Assembly: GCF_014854695.1 (NCBI RefSeq)
Contig: NZ_CP027557.1
Coordinates: 2,852,001 to 2,916,000 of the forward strand
Origin: Rhodococcus rhodochrous
GTDB lineage: Bacteria; Actinomycetota; Actinomycetes; Mycobacteriales; Mycobacteriaceae
Reading direction: 5' to 3'
DNA: 64,000 nucleotides
Shown: positions 16,652-26,103 of the stretch, piece after piece
Position numbering within the stretch: position 1 is the first letter of the stretch
Layout: each line of letters begins with the position of its first letter
Made by a program: the position numbers and the translations under genes
The notes under the pieces: generated by a model
Database searches by the model: none
Seen by the model: only the letters and a program-made list of their open reading frames with translations
Told to the model about the DNA's origin: nothing

Positions 16652-18952
16652 ATGGCCGAAGACAATCTGTGGGTACGACCGATCGCGGAGGTCGGCGCCG
16701 CCGACGCGCCGACGGTCGGTGGCAAGTCCGCCAATCTGGGTGAACTCACCCGGGCGGGGTTTCCGGTACCGCCGGCGTTCGCCGTCACCACCGATGCGTA
16801 TCTCGACGCGATGGACGCAGCCGGCGTCCGATCCCGGCTGGCCGCCGAGGCGGCACCTGCCGCCGACATCGACGACGCCACCCTGATACGCACCTCCGCC
16901 GAGCTCGCCGCCCTGGTGACGGATTCGACCGTGCCGGCCGGGATGCGCGCGGCGATCGTCTCCGCCTACGAGAGCCTCGGTCCCGATGTGCCGGTCGCGG
17001 TGCGGTCGTCCGCTCCCGCGGAGGACGCCGCGGATACCTCGTTCGCCGGTATCCACGAGTCGTACACGAACATCATCGGCGCCGATGCCGTGGTGCGCGC
17101 GGTGCAGCGGTGTTGGGCGTCGTTGTGGTCCGAACGCGCCCGCACCTACCGAGGGCTGCGTGGGGTGACCGACGAACCGTCCATAGCCGTGGTCGTGCAG
17201 GTGATGGTGAAGTCCGAGTCGTCCGGGGTGGCGTTCACGGCCGACCCGCGCACGGGCGAACTCGATCGGATCGTCGTCGAAGCAGCGCTCGGTCTCGGTG
17301 AGGTCGTCGTCGGCGGGCAGGTCGAACCCGACACCTATGTCGTGGCGAAGGACGGCTTCGCGGTGCTCGACGTGCACCTCGGTCATCAGGAATTCCGCAT
17401 CACCTCCACCGACAGCGGGGACAGTCGCGTCGCCGTCGACCCCGCGCGCCGCACCCGGGTCCTCGACGACGAGCAACTCCTGCGCGTCGCGCGCCTGGCC
17501 GCCGGAGTCGAAGAACACTACGGGCGCCCCCAGGACCTCGAGTTCGCGTTCGCCGACGACGAGTTGTGGATCGTGCAGACCCGTCCGATCACCACCCTCG
17601 ACAAGCCTGCGGCGGCGGGGAACGCGACGGCGGGACCGTCTGGAAACGGTGAGGCGCGACCGTTGCTGACCGGCCTCGGTGCCGGTCCCGGTTCGGCGAC
17701 CGGACGGGTGCGGGTCCTTCATGAACTGGCGGACGGCACACGCCTGACCGACGGGGAGATCATCGTTGCCCCGATGACCCGCCCGGACTGGCTGCCGATC
17801 CTGCGGCGTGCCGGCGGCATCGTCACCGACGGTGGCGGTATCACCTGCCACGCGGCGATCGTCGGACGCGAACTGGGCAAGCCCGTGGTGGTCGGTGCCC
17901 GGACCGCCACCACCGATCTGCACGACGGGCAGCTGATCACCGTGGACGGCAACGCCGGTGTGGTGTTCGATGGGGCGGTCCACACCGCCGAGCGGCCCGT
18001 CGCGGCGGTGTCCGCGCCGGCGACATCGACTCTCTCCGCCGAGACTGTCACGGCCACAGCGGTCTACGTCAATCTCGCCACCCCCGACGCCGCGGAGGCG
18101 GTCGCCGCGACCGATGTCGACGGCGTCGGTCTGCTGCGCGCCGAGTTCATGATCACCGAAGCGCTCGCGGGGGAACATCCCTCGCACATGATCGCGCAGG
18201 GCCGTCGCAACGAATATGTGGAGAAGATGGCGGGTGGCCTCGCGCGGATCGCGGCGGCGTTCGCACCGCGTCCGGTCGTGTACCGCGCGATCGACCTGCG
18301 CAGCAACGAGTTCGCCGACCTCGAGGGCGGTGAGGTCGAACCCCACGAAGAGAACCCGATGATCGGCTACCGCGGATGCTTCCGGTACATTCGGGATCCG
18401 GAACTGTTCTCCCTGAATCTCGATGTGCTGCACCGGGTTCGGAGCACGCACCCGAACGTGCACCTGATGATCCCGTTCGTGCGCACCCGCTGGGAACTGC
18501 GGGACTGCCTCGCCCAACTCGACCGGCATCCGCTCGGCTCCGACCAGCGTATGCTGCGCTGGATCATGGCCGAGGTCCCGTCGGTCGTCTACTGGTTGCC
18601 GGAATACGCGAAGCTCGGCATCCACGGTGTGTCCATCGGAACCAACGACCTCACGCAGTTGATGCTCGGGGTCGATCGGGACTCGGAGGTGTGCAAGGAC
18701 CTGTTCGACACCCTCGACCCCGCGGTGCTCGACGCGATCGATCACATCATCGAGCGCGCGTCGGCCGCGGGACTGACGACGTCGCTGTGCGGTCAGGCCG
18801 TGTCGACGAGCACCGACCTGGCGGAACATCTCGTCCGGCGCGGTATCACCTCCGTGTCGGTTACGCCCGACGCCGCGGCGCAGACGAGACGGACGGTGGC
18901 GCGAGCGGAACAACGCATCCTGCTCGACCGCGCCCGCCGCGCGCAGGCGTGA
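16652..18952 (+). CDS. ppsA: Phosphoenolpyruvate synthase
   Basis: 766 residues. An N-terminal PPDK-type ATP-grasp domain (VGGKSANLGEL to WIVQTRPITTL, about 1-320) is followed by the mobile phosphohistidine domain. Its catalytic His is in GGGITCHAAIVGRELGKPVVVG (about 395). The C-terminal PEP-binding barrel shows GVGLLRAEFM, GTNDLTQLMLGVDRD and the catalytic Cys in SLCGQAVS. It converts pyruvate and ATP to PEP, AMP and phosphate for gluconeogenesis. It is divergent from the CBS-WS/DGAT unit. A 22-base piece of its 3' part (18690-18711) recurs in the remnant block at 21360. Confidence 0.93.
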   Translation: MAEDNLWVRPIAEVGAADAPTVGGKSANLGELTRAGFPVPPAFAVTTDAYLDAMDAAGVRSRLAAEAAPAADIDDATLIRTSAELAALVTDSTVPAGMRAAIVSAYESLGPDVPVAVRSSAPAEDAADTSFAGIHESYTNIIGADAVVRAVQRCWASLWSERARTYRGLRGVTDEPSIAVVVQVMVKSESSGVAFTADPRTGELDRIVVEAALGLGEVVVGGQVEPDTYVVAKDGFAVLDVHLGHQEFRITSTDSGDSRVAVDPARRTRVLDDEQLLRVARLAAGVEEHYGRPQDLEFAFADDELWIVQTRPITTLDKPAAAGNATAGPSGNGEARPLLTGLGAGPGSATGRVRVLHELADGTRLTDGEIIVAPMTRPDWLPILRRAGGIVTDGGGITCHAAIVGRELGKPVVVGARTATTDLHDGQLITVDGNAGVVFDGAVHTAERPVAAVSAPATSTLSAETVTATAVYVNLATPDAAEAVAATDVDGVGLLRAEFMITEALAGEHPSHMIAQGRRNEYVEKMAGGLARIAAAFAPRPVVYRAIDLRSNEFADLEGGEVEPHEENPMIGYRGCFRYIRDPELFSLNLDVLHRVRSTHPNVHLMIPFVRTRWELRDCLAQLDRHPLGSDQRMLRWIMAEVPSVVYWLPEYAKLGIHGVSIGTNDLTQLMLGVDRDSEVCKDLFDTLDPAVLDAIDHIIERASAAGLTTSLCGQAVSTSTDLAEHLVRRGITSVSVTPDAAAQTRRTVARAEQRILLDRARRAQA

Positions 18953-18965
18953 AGATCGGCGCCCT

Positions 18966-19181
18966 CTACCCGGTGGGCACTTCGACAGAGCGTCGATACG
19001 TCAGATCCCATGCCTCGGATCCGAGAGCGACCTGTTTCCAACCGTCGTTTTCGATCTGCCGCTGCGGGTCGGCGAGACTCGCGCTCAGTCCCGGAGTCCA
19101 CTTCTCCCACAAACGCACCCCACCAATGCGAGCTCCGACCTCTTTCCGCTTCACCAGTAGGGTCTCGATGTCGTCGAGCAT
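18966..19181 (-). CDS. Small protein of unknown function
   Basis: 71 residues from the ATG at 19181, with GGGGAGG upstream. I do not recognise a family. It is paralogous to the 14057 gene (shared EVGARxxxxxL, QxxIxxDGWxxVxxGxxxWxxTYxR). It is convergent with ppsA and downstream of the terC locus on the same strand. Confidence 0.5.
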   Translation of the reverse strand: MLDDIETLLVKRKEVGARIGGVRLWEKWTPGLSASLADPQRQIENDGWKQVALGSEAWDLTYRRSVEVPTG

Positions 19182-19240
19182 GTGAATGTCCTCCCCGTGC
19201 CTCGCTGACATGGTGGCACGCGAATGAATCCTTGTTCCGG

Positions 19241-20329
19241 TCAGTTGTCGGAGCGGGTCGCCGAAGTCCGAGACTCGGTGTCGTTGTCGGTGTCGGTGTC
19301 GTCCGGTCGAGCCGGGAAACGTGTGCGTGTCCGCGTCCATAGGGGTGCTGCGGCAGCGAGTTCCGCCGCAGTGGCGCTGCGGAACGGAGTCTCAGTGACC
19401 GGAGGGGCCTGACGTCCCCGGCCGCGGGTGACGTACAGACTCGCAGCAACGGAGACGCCGATGATCGTGGTCACCACGGCCAACGAGATCGTGGTGGGGA
19501 TGTAGAACACGTCGATCTTCAGTGCCATCTTGATTCCTACCCAGACGAGTACCAGCGCCAGGCCGACCTTCAGGTAGATGAAGCGGTGGATCAGATCGGC
19601 GAGAAGGAAGTACATCGCTCGCAGGCCCAGGATGGCGAACGCGTTGGCCGTGAATACCAGGAACGGAATGTCGGTGACCGCGAAGATCGCCGGAATGGAG
19701 TCGACGGCGAAGACGATATCGGTGACCTCTACCAGTACCAGCACCGCCAGCAGGGGAGTGGCCAGCAGTGTGCCACCGATCCGAACGAAGAACTTCTGCT
19801 CGTAGAAGGCGTCGGTCATCGGTACGTAGCGGCGGAACAGGCGTAACGTGCGCGAGCGTTCCGGATCGAGGTGCTCGTCGCGGCGGCGCAGCATCCGACA
19901 GCCGGTGACGATCAGGAATGCTGCGAACAGATACAGGATGGCCCCGAAACTGGCGATCAGCACCGACCCGGCAGCGATGAACAGACCACGGAAGACCAAC
20001 GCTCCCAGTACCCCGAGGAAAAGCACCCGGTGCTGCAACCGGCGAGGAACCGCGAAGTACGTGAAGATGATCGCCCACACGAAAACGTTGTCCACCGCAA
20101 GGGACTTCTCGATCAGGTACCCCGCGAAGTACTGCCGGCCGAACTCCGCGCCGGCGTTGAGCTAGATCAGAACACCGAACCCGATCCCGAAGCCGACCCA
20201 GACGGCCGACCAGACCGCCGCCTCGCGTACCCCGATCACATGGGCGCGGCGGTGGGCGAACAGGTCGATCGCAAGCATGGCCACGATGAAGCCGAGCACC
20301 GCGGCCCACGCCCAGAACGGAACAGTCAT
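19241..20329 (-). pseudogene. TerC-family membrane protein, interrupted by an in-frame amber codon
   Basis: The full frame runs from ATG 20329 (GGAGG upstream) and encodes a TerC/Alx-type protein of 362 codons: FIVAMLAIDLFAHRR, then EFGRQYFAGYLIEKSLAVDNVFVWAIIF, then VEVTDIVFAVDSIPAIFAVT with the usual paired acidic motifs. Codon 56 is TAG (20164-20162), where relatives usually have a hydrophobic or Trp residue. Without readthrough only a 55-residue peptide or a product restarted at GTG 20095 would form. TerC proteins export Mn2+ or insert in metal-stress complexes. The rest of the frame is undamaged, so the nonsense change is recent, or a sequencing error. Confidence 0.8.
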
Positions 20330-20336
20330 CGACACA

Positions 20337-20361
20337 CCTCCGGTTCATGATCAACCGGAGG
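20337..20361 (-). promoter_or_regulatory. Shine-Dalgarno sequestering hairpin of terC
   Basis: On the minus strand CCTCCGGTT (20361-20353) pairs perfectly with AACCGGAGG (20345-20337) across a seven-base loop. The second arm contains the GGAGG ribosome site of terC (ATG at 20329). The first arm overlaps the conserved GACCUCC end of the putative riboswitch. The two structures should be mutually exclusive, giving translational control by Mn2+. Confidence 0.65.
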
Positions 20362-20455
20362 TCTTTCCCGCCCGCCCGAGGCGGGCCCGTTCGCCGGGAC
20401 CGGATCACCGGGCCGTCGTGACGACGAGACAGTTGGGGGATACTCCCCTCCATTG
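20356..20455 (-). ncRNA. Putative yybP-ykoY (Mn2+) riboswitch upstream of terC
   Basis: Read on the minus strand, the leader has GGGGAGUA (20448-20441), then CGUCGUCA (20426-20419), GC-rich stems, and GGGAAAGACCUCC (20369-20357). This order of short conserved blocks resembles the yybP-ykoY manganese riboswitch, which commonly precedes terC/alx and other Mn2+ exporter genes. The 3' end runs into an anti-Shine-Dalgarno hairpin. Identified from motif order and context only; no covariance search was possible. Confidence 0.65.
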
Positions 20456-20509
20456 GAGACCAGTGAAGCCGATCCGGCGGAGTTCTGCAAGGAATCTCGT
20501 CGACTGCGT

Positions 20510-21169
20510 TCACGGTCGCCCCTGTCGAGACTCCGCAGCTCGGGAGACGGAGGAGGTCTGCCGCCTGAGCAGGACCGTCATGGCCCAGCCCGTCACCGCC
20601 GCCATGGCAAATGCCATGCCGACGCCGGCGACGAGTCCGATCGTCACTGCGAGAGCAGGGGATTGGTCGGGATGCCAGAGTGGTGGGGCCACCGCAAAGA
20701 AGACAGCGAGACCGACAAGCCAGCTGAGAGCGGTGGCGGGTATCCACCATGTCGCGCCGGAAAGATGATGGCGCAGTTCGAGCCATTGAGCGAGGCCGAT
20801 CGATATCAGCAGGACGACAGCACCCGCTCCGAAGAAGAGCACCTGCACGATCAGCGGCCAACTCGTCCACCACGCCGCGAGGGTGGAGGGCAACAGCCCG
20901 ATCGCGTACGCCGACATCGCCGCTGCAGCTGTGAGCACCACCCATCTCCGTTTCGACAAATATGGCAATTGCCCGTGCAGTACCGTCGCCTGCGAGAGTC
21001 CCAGGATCGCTCCTTCCACGGCACCGGCGACCAGGAGCAAGGGAAATGCCGACGCGGAATCCCGCGTGAGGACACCGATGGCGGCAGGCACAGCGAAACC
21101 CACCGCTTCTCCTGCCGTCACCACCGCGATCCACCTCGCCAGCCAGCGTTTCATCGGTTGGTGCTTCAT
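20510..21169 (-). CDS. Polytopic membrane protein of unknown function
   Basis: About 219 residues from ATG 21169 (ATG 21154 and ATG 21205 are alternatives). Six or so hydrophobic segments are visible, beginning WIAVVTAGEAVGFAVPAAIGVL, with a GAVEGAILGLSQATVLHGQLP loop in the middle and a basic C-terminus. I do not recognise the family; the GxxEGxxLGxxQ motif resembles small transporter-like or regulator membrane proteins. The frame continues upstream into a fragment of a P-type ATPase gene, which is not part of this protein. Confidence 0.6.
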   Translation of the reverse strand: MKHQPMKRWLARWIAVVTAGEAVGFAVPAAIGVLTRDSASAFPLLLVAGAVEGAILGLSQATVLHGQLPYLSKRRWVVLTAAAAMSAYAIGLLPSTLAAWWTSWPLIVQVLFFGAGAVVLLISIGLAQWLELRHHLSGATWWIPATALSWLVGLAVFFAVAPPLWHPDQSPALAVTIGLVAGVGMAFAMAAVTGWAMTVLLRRQTSSVSRAAESRQGRP

Positions 21170-21214
21170 CGGCGTTGCGCTCCGTTTCGAGTCCGACGCC
21201 CCCATTTGGGGCAG

Positions 21215-21319
21215 CTCGTCGCATCCCCACACGATCACCGCCAGCGGGATCATCAGAGCCAGCAACCACAGCTCCGGCACCGCGGTACCGAAGACGGACT
21301 GCAACGGCGGACGAACCAC
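21215..21319 (-). pseudogene. P-type ATPase C-terminal fragment
   Basis: The translation [19 protein letters not shown], then [12 protein letters not shown], is almost identical to the C-terminus of the P-type ATPase at 22986. The DNA matches 23025-23130 over about 100 bases with few differences. It is an orphan duplicated 3' end with no ATPase gene attached. Confidence 0.75.
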
Positions 21320-21359
21320 GTCCTGCACCGTGTGCGGAGTATGCGTCCCAATATGCACC

Positions 21360-21381
21360 TGTGCAAGGACCTGTTCGACAC
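21360..21381 (+). repeat. 22-bp exact copy of a ppsA segment
   Basis: These 22 bases are identical to 18690-18711 inside ppsA and encode the same CKDLFDT peptide. Flanking bases do not match. It lies between the ATPase fragment and the fragment of the 10262 gene. Confidence 0.6.
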
Positions 21382-21387
21382 GAGCGC

Positions 21388-21579
21388 GTGAATGCGGTGG
21401 ACGACGATTTCCTACCGACGACATCGTTCTTCATGCGTGGCATCCCCGCCCGCCTGTCGGGCAAGGCTCAACCCCACCCTCCGGAACTGCGCTTGTTCGT
21501 TGACCCGTCGTCGGCCGGCCTGCCCGGATTGCTGGTCCTCGGGCGAATCCCGCGCACCATCGCCGTCGACGCGAAGTAA
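21388..21579 (+). pseudogene. Fragment of the 10262-type gene
   Basis: The frame reads FFMRGIPARLSGKAQPHPPE, then LRLFVDPSSAGLPGLLVLG. It aligns with residues about 55-105 of the intact gene at 10262 (FFVRGLPARLARR, LRMFADPSSAGLPGWLVLG) and then stops. Both ends of the gene are missing. Confidence 0.7.
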
Positions 21580-21624
21580 CCACCAAACGGGATCTGTCGC
21601 GCGGGGACCGGCGAGGCGATGGTC

Positions 21625-21910
21625 ATGCCCGGCAGTGAAACGGTCGTACCCCGCTACGGACGCGCGGCCGATCCGAGTTGTCGCAGCCCCGATGAACCCG
21701 GTCCTCGGAGCGAGGAGTTGGACGGCGGTGAACGGTCTCCGAGAACCGAGCCGGATCTGCCCGGACATCTCGAGTCGTGCGGCTGCGGCCCTCGGCGTGC
21801 CGCGTGGTCGATCCGGCGACGTGCAGCAGGTGGCAGGAGTGTGGTCATAGCTGGGGCGGACCGCTCAGCGGTGCCCTCGAGCTCGGACAGAGCGTGTCAG
21901 GGTGCGCCGA
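21625..21910 (-). pseudogene. Decayed DUF6544 gene copy
   Basis: Two minus-strand frames together align with the DUF6544 gene at 7841: LSELEGTAERSAPAM and LLPPAARRRIDHA in one frame, then IRLGSRRPFTAVQLLAPRTG and AATTRIGRASVAGYDRF in another. There is at least one frameshift and one internal stop, and the C-terminal half is absent. 21911-22225 downstream holds nothing recognisable. Confidence 0.75.
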
Positions 21911-22225
21911 TAGGACGGGCGACGCGAGCAATCGAGAGTGGCCGGGGCATGCGATACCTCCTCCGTATCGAGTGCCTTCTCCGTATCGAGACTCGATGCG
22001 ACGATATGGCCGTTGGGGCAAAGTCTTTCACAACCGAACGGTGCCGATGACCGTCGCGCCCCGAAAGGGTGGTCGTGAACGGACGAGTATGTGGCGGGTG
22101 CGGCGAGACTGGTCAGCGCATGAGGCGAATCGTATGTCAGACTCGTGGCCATGAGCCGGGGCCGCATGTGCGGGTGGGTCCGGGAACAGGACGGTCATCG
22201 CCGAGCTTTCGGAGGGATGTATCCG

Positions 22226-22789
22226 ATGGGGACCACTACACAGCAGTCGGTCAGGGCCGACCTGGTCATTCGGCCGTTGGGTCCGCAGGACGAGGGCGCC
22301 GTGCGAGCTTTGCACGAGCATCTCACCGAACATGACACCTATATGAGGTTCTTCACGGTGGCCCCGCGTCACGTCGACGAACTGGTGGAAATGCTGTGTC
22401 GGCAGGACGATAGGCATGTGAGCCTGGGGGCGTTCGACGATGGGACGGTCGTCGGTGTCGCGAACTACACCGTGCTCGATCCCGATCCTGGCTCCGCCTC
22501 CGATGGGGTATCGGCGGAATGCGCGGTCGCTGTCAGTCACCCCATGCAACATCACGGCATCGGAACCGCTCTGCTGCAACGTCTGGTCGGTATCGCCTGG
22601 GCACACGGGATTCGGCACCTGTCTGCATTCGTGCTCTCGGAGAACACCACGATGCTGCAGGTCCTTCGGGACATGGGCTGGTCGCGAAACGGCAGCGCGC
22701 CGGGACCAATCGTAGAAGTGAAGATCACCCTCGCCGATGCGCGCAGTGACGGAGGCTTCACAGCCTCGGTGGACCGCTCCGCTCCCTGA
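22226..22789 (+). CDS. GNAT-family N-acetyltransferase
   Basis: 187 residues from ATG 22226, with GGAGGG at a suitable distance; earlier in-frame ATGs lack one. Features are an N-terminal IRPLGPQDEGAVRALHEHL strand-helix, the acetyl-CoA motif VSHPMQHHGIGTALLQRLVGIA, and SENTTMLQVLRDMGW. The RFF motif (TYMRFFTVAPR) resembles the acetyltransferase domain of mycobacterial Pat, which acetylates lysines of acyl-CoA synthetases, though no cyclic-nucleotide domain is present. Substrate unknown. Confidence 0.82.
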   Translation: MGTTTQQSVRADLVIRPLGPQDEGAVRALHEHLTEHDTYMRFFTVAPRHVDELVEMLCRQDDRHVSLGAFDDGTVVGVANYTVLDPDPGSASDGVSAECAVAVSHPMQHHGIGTALLQRLVGIAWAHGIRHLSAFVLSENTTMLQVLRDMGWSRNGSAPGPIVEVKITLADARSDGGFTASVDRSAP

Positions 22790-22985
22790 ACCGACACCGA
22801 GAAGATTCCATCGTTCAGTCCGCGGTCCCTCATGCGCGCGTGCGCGAGTGCCCACCGGACGGTGTGCAACGAGGCGATGAGGCGCTGTGTCCCGGACACG
22901 GTGTTCTCGACTCCGGTCCAACGGTCGCACGTCCCCCAGAATCTGCCGAAGCACAGTGGTCCTCGGCAGTGGAGTGAACGACCTG

Positions 22986-25739
22986 TCAACGGTGGGTTCG
23001 TAACCACCAGCGGAAGGCCTCGTCGCATCCCCACACGATCACCGGCAGGGGGATCAACAGTGCCAGCAACCACAGTTGCGGCACCGCGGTACCGAAGACG
23101 GATTGCAACGGCGGAAGAACTACGACGGCTGCCGCGAACACGATTTCGAAGGCGATGCCCCACAGCAGCATCGGATTGGTGGTCAAGCCGATACGGATGA
23201 GGGAGCTGCGGCTGGTACGGGCAGCCATGGCGGTGCCGATCTGACAGGCCACGATACCGAGGAAGGTCATCGTTGTTGCCTGCTGCCAGGTGTGGTGCAG
23301 TTCACCCGTGCTGGTGTCAGCGCCGAAGGTCCATCCGCCGATGTGCAGGGTGAGCAGGAACAATGCCATCACCAGGACGGCGGAGATGCCACCGAGCAGC
23401 CCCCAGGCCCGGGCGAGCATGGGGCCGTCGATCACCGGCTGCGACCGGGGCCGAGGGGGGCGTCGCATCAGGTCCGGTTCGGCGTTCTCCCGACCGAGCG
23501 CCAACGCCGGAAGAGTCTCGGTGCCGAGATCGACCGCAAGGATCTGCATGATCGTCAGCGGCAGGGGGATCGCGCCGCTGGTGAGGGCATAGGCGAGGAA
23601 CGGCACGACCTCGGGGGTGGCATGCGCGAAGATGTAGACGATGAACTTGCGGACGTTGTCGTAGACACGACGGCCCGCTTCGATGGCCCCGACGATCGAG
23701 GCGAAATTGTTGTCGACAAGGACCATCACCGCGGCTTCGCGTGCGACATCGGTGCCCGAGCGTCCCATCGCCACCCCGATATCGGCCTGCCGCAAGGCCG
23801 GCGCATCGTTGGCGCCGTCGCCGGTCATTGCGACGATATGCCCCGATTCCTGCAGAGCGTCGGTGATGCGTAGTTTCGACTCTGGGGAGCTACGGGCGAA
23901 GACGATCTCGTCGTCCCCGGCCAGGGTGGCGTCGAGTTCCCGATCGGACATCGCGTCCGCTTCGTCTCCGCCGATCACCCGCAGACCCCGGTGCCCGATG
24001 TGCACGCTCTCGGCGATCCCCCGGGCGGTGAGCGCATGATCGCCGGTGACGACGATCAAGCGGATTCCCGCCGAATGGCAGCGGTCCACGGCCTCGGGGA
24101 CCTCGGGGCGGGGCGGATCGATCATCGCGGTGATCCCGAGCAACGTCGAACCCTGCTCTGCCTGATCCCGGGTCAGATCTGCCGGAACTTCGGACGGTCC
24201 GAGAGGGCGTTCGGCGATCGCCAATAGTCGCCGACCTCGTCGCGCCCAATCGGCGATGATCGCCTCGATCGTAGTGCGATCGGCGTCCGTCAACGGTCTG
24301 GTGCCGGTGGCTTCGGCGAGATGGGCGCAGCGGGCGAGGACTTCCTCCGGGGCGCCTTTGGTGTGTACGACGACGGTGTGGCCGACACGATCGATCGTCG
24401 ACATCCGCCGCAGCGCGGGATCGAAGTGGAACTGCGTCAGCCTGCCGTCCTTGTCGCGGCGGGGTTCGATGTGGAGACGCGCGGCGGCTTCGAGCAGTGC
24501 GAGTTCGGTCGGATCACCGATACCGGTGTCCGTTTCGTGTTCCCCGATGCGCGTGGTGCCCACGGCTGGTGCCGGTTCCGCGTTACTGCACCACACCGCC
24601 GCCCTCAGTAACCGCTCCGCGACCGGATCCGGCACGGACAATTCAGGGAGAGAGTCGAAGTCGACGATCCCCTGACTGGTCCACACCTGCGTTACGGTCA
24701 TCCGGTTCACGGTCAACGTCCCGGTCTTGTCGGTGCAGATCACACTCGTCGAACCGAGCGTCTCGACCGCCGAGATCCGCTTGACCAGTGCACCTTGCCG
24801 GGCCAACAGGCGCACGCCCACGGCCAGCGCGAGAGTGATCGTCGGAAGTAGTCCTTCGGGGACATTGGCGACGATCAATCCGATCGCGAAGGTCACCGAA
24901 TCACCCAGAGACAGTCCGGCCAGCAGCGTGCCGAGTGGAATGAACGCCGCACCCATCCCGATGGCCACGACGGCGATCAGACAGGCGACCCGCTTGACCT
25001 GCCTCTCGAGGGGACTTTCCTGATGGCCGCCGCGCTGGGACAACGCGGCGATCCGGCCGAGTTCGGTGTTCATACCGGTGGCGAACACCACCGCCGTCGC
25101 CTCCCCGGTGACGCACGTCGTGCCGCTGAACACCAGATCACGGGCGTGGATCAATGGGACATGACTGTCGGCGCTGTCCGCGCTCACCCGCACCGGCGCC
25201 GATTCCCCCGTCAGTGTCGAGGCGTCGATTTCGGCGACGCCGTCGAGCAGACGTGCATCGGCGGAGACCCGGTTTCCCTCGGAGACCACGATGACATCAC
25301 CGGGTACCAGCTCCCGCGCGTCGATCTCCGTTTCGATGTCGTCGCGCAGAACCCGGGCACGCTGGGGCAGATAGGCGGCGAGCGCCTCGACGGCCTGATC
25401 GGCGTGGCGTTCCTGCACGAACGCGAACGCGGCGTTGAGGGCGATCACCACCAGGATCGCCGCCCCCAAGGGAGCCGATCCGGACACCGCCGCGAGCACC
25501 GCCGCGATCCACAGCAGCAAGGCGAGCGGATGGACGAGTTGCCGGCCCAGTGCCCGCCACCAGCCTTCGCGGCGGCGGCGAACCAGCTCATTGAAGCCGG
25601 ACACGCCCAGGCGCCGTTGCGCTTCGCGAGTGGACAAGCCGGTCCGGGACGAGCGGAGATCCCGCAGTAGGCGATCGAGAGATTCGAGGGGATCGACGGG
25701 CACATCGTGTCCGGCTGTGTCGGTCGTCGGGTCGCTCAT
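22986..25739 (-). CDS. P2-type cation-transporting ATPase (CtpF-like)
   Basis: 917 residues from ATG 25739 (AGGG upstream; ATG 25748 also possible). An N-terminal cation-ATPase domain is followed by LTGES at 176-180, the [11 protein letters not shown] metal-site helix near 290, the phosphorylation motif DKTGT at 337-341, and [17 protein letters not shown] in the P-domain. A C-terminal helix bundle ends the protein. The VPEGLLP motif places it with the P2 Ca2+/Na+-type pumps such as mycobacterial CtpF, a DosR-regulated gene. Substrate is inferred. A duplicate of its 3' end lies at 21215. Confidence 0.88.
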   Translation of the reverse strand: MSDPTTDTAGHDVPVDPLESLDRLLRDLRSSRTGLSTREAQRRLGVSGFNELVRRRREGWWRALGRQLVHPLALLLWIAAVLAAVSGSAPLGAAILVVIALNAAFAFVQERHADQAVEALAAYLPQRARVLRDDIETEIDARELVPGDVIVVSEGNRVSADARLLDGVAEIDASTLTGESAPVRVSADSADSHVPLIHARDLVFSGTTCVTGEATAVVFATGMNTELGRIAALSQRGGHQESPLERQVKRVACLIAVVAIGMGAAFIPLGTLLAGLSLGDSVTFAIGLIVANVPEGLLPTITLALAVGVRLLARQGALVKRISAVETLGSTSVICTDKTGTLTVNRMTVTQVWTSQGIVDFDSLPELSVPDPVAERLLRAAVWCSNAEPAPAVGTTRIGEHETDTGIGDPTELALLEAAARLHIEPRRDKDGRLTQFHFDPALRRMSTIDRVGHTVVVHTKGAPEEVLARCAHLAEATGTRPLTDADRTTIEAIIADWARRGRRLLAIAERPLGPSEVPADLTRDQAEQGSTLLGITAMIDPPRPEVPEAVDRCHSAGIRLIVVTGDHALTARGIAESVHIGHRGLRVIGGDEADAMSDRELDATLAGDDEIVFARSSPESKLRITDALQESGHIVAMTGDGANDAPALRQADIGVAMGRSGTDVAREAAVMVLVDNNFASIVGAIEAGRRVYDNVRKFIVYIFAHATPEVVPFLAYALTSGAIPLPLTIMQILAVDLGTETLPALALGRENAEPDLMRRPPRPRSQPVIDGPMLARAWGLLGGISAVLVMALFLLTLHIGGWTFGADTSTGELHHTWQQATTMTFLGIVACQIGTAMAARTSRSSLIRIGLTTNPMLLWGIAFEIVFAAAVVVLPPLQSVFGTAVPQLWLLALLIPLPVIVWGCDEAFRWWLRTHR

Positions 25740-26103
25740 CGGCTTCATCCCTGCAGGACCGCTCCTATCGCGTGGGCGTGGACAGATCTGCACCTTCCCG
25801 ATCTCGTTACAGGGCCTTGGAGGAAGTGTCCTCCTGCTCCTGTGTCGGTGCCGTCGAACCGACAGAACCGAGGTACTCACCGCACAACGGAGGGGGTGAA
25901 GATCTCGGGGCCGGGCCGCGATGGGTACTCGACGTTGTCCATGGCCATGAGAAAGTCCCCACTGGTGGCCGAGTAACGGTCCCCACCGGTGGCCAGATGA
26001 AAGTCCCCGCCTCGTGTTCGTCGTGATTCCCACCGGAACACCAGGCCTGAGCGGTGAAGGTGAAGGTGCCACCCAGTCACCTGTCACCGCCCAGGGAGTT
26101 CCA

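Noticed and set aside
16646-18913. 755-codon minus-strand frame opposite ppsA
   Set aside because: Antisense of PEP synthase; no domain pattern in the translation and ppsA motifs are unambiguous.
19392-21464. Long minus-strand frame spanning terC and its upstream genes
   Set aside because: It lies out of frame with the TerC coding sequence and has no recognisable domain.
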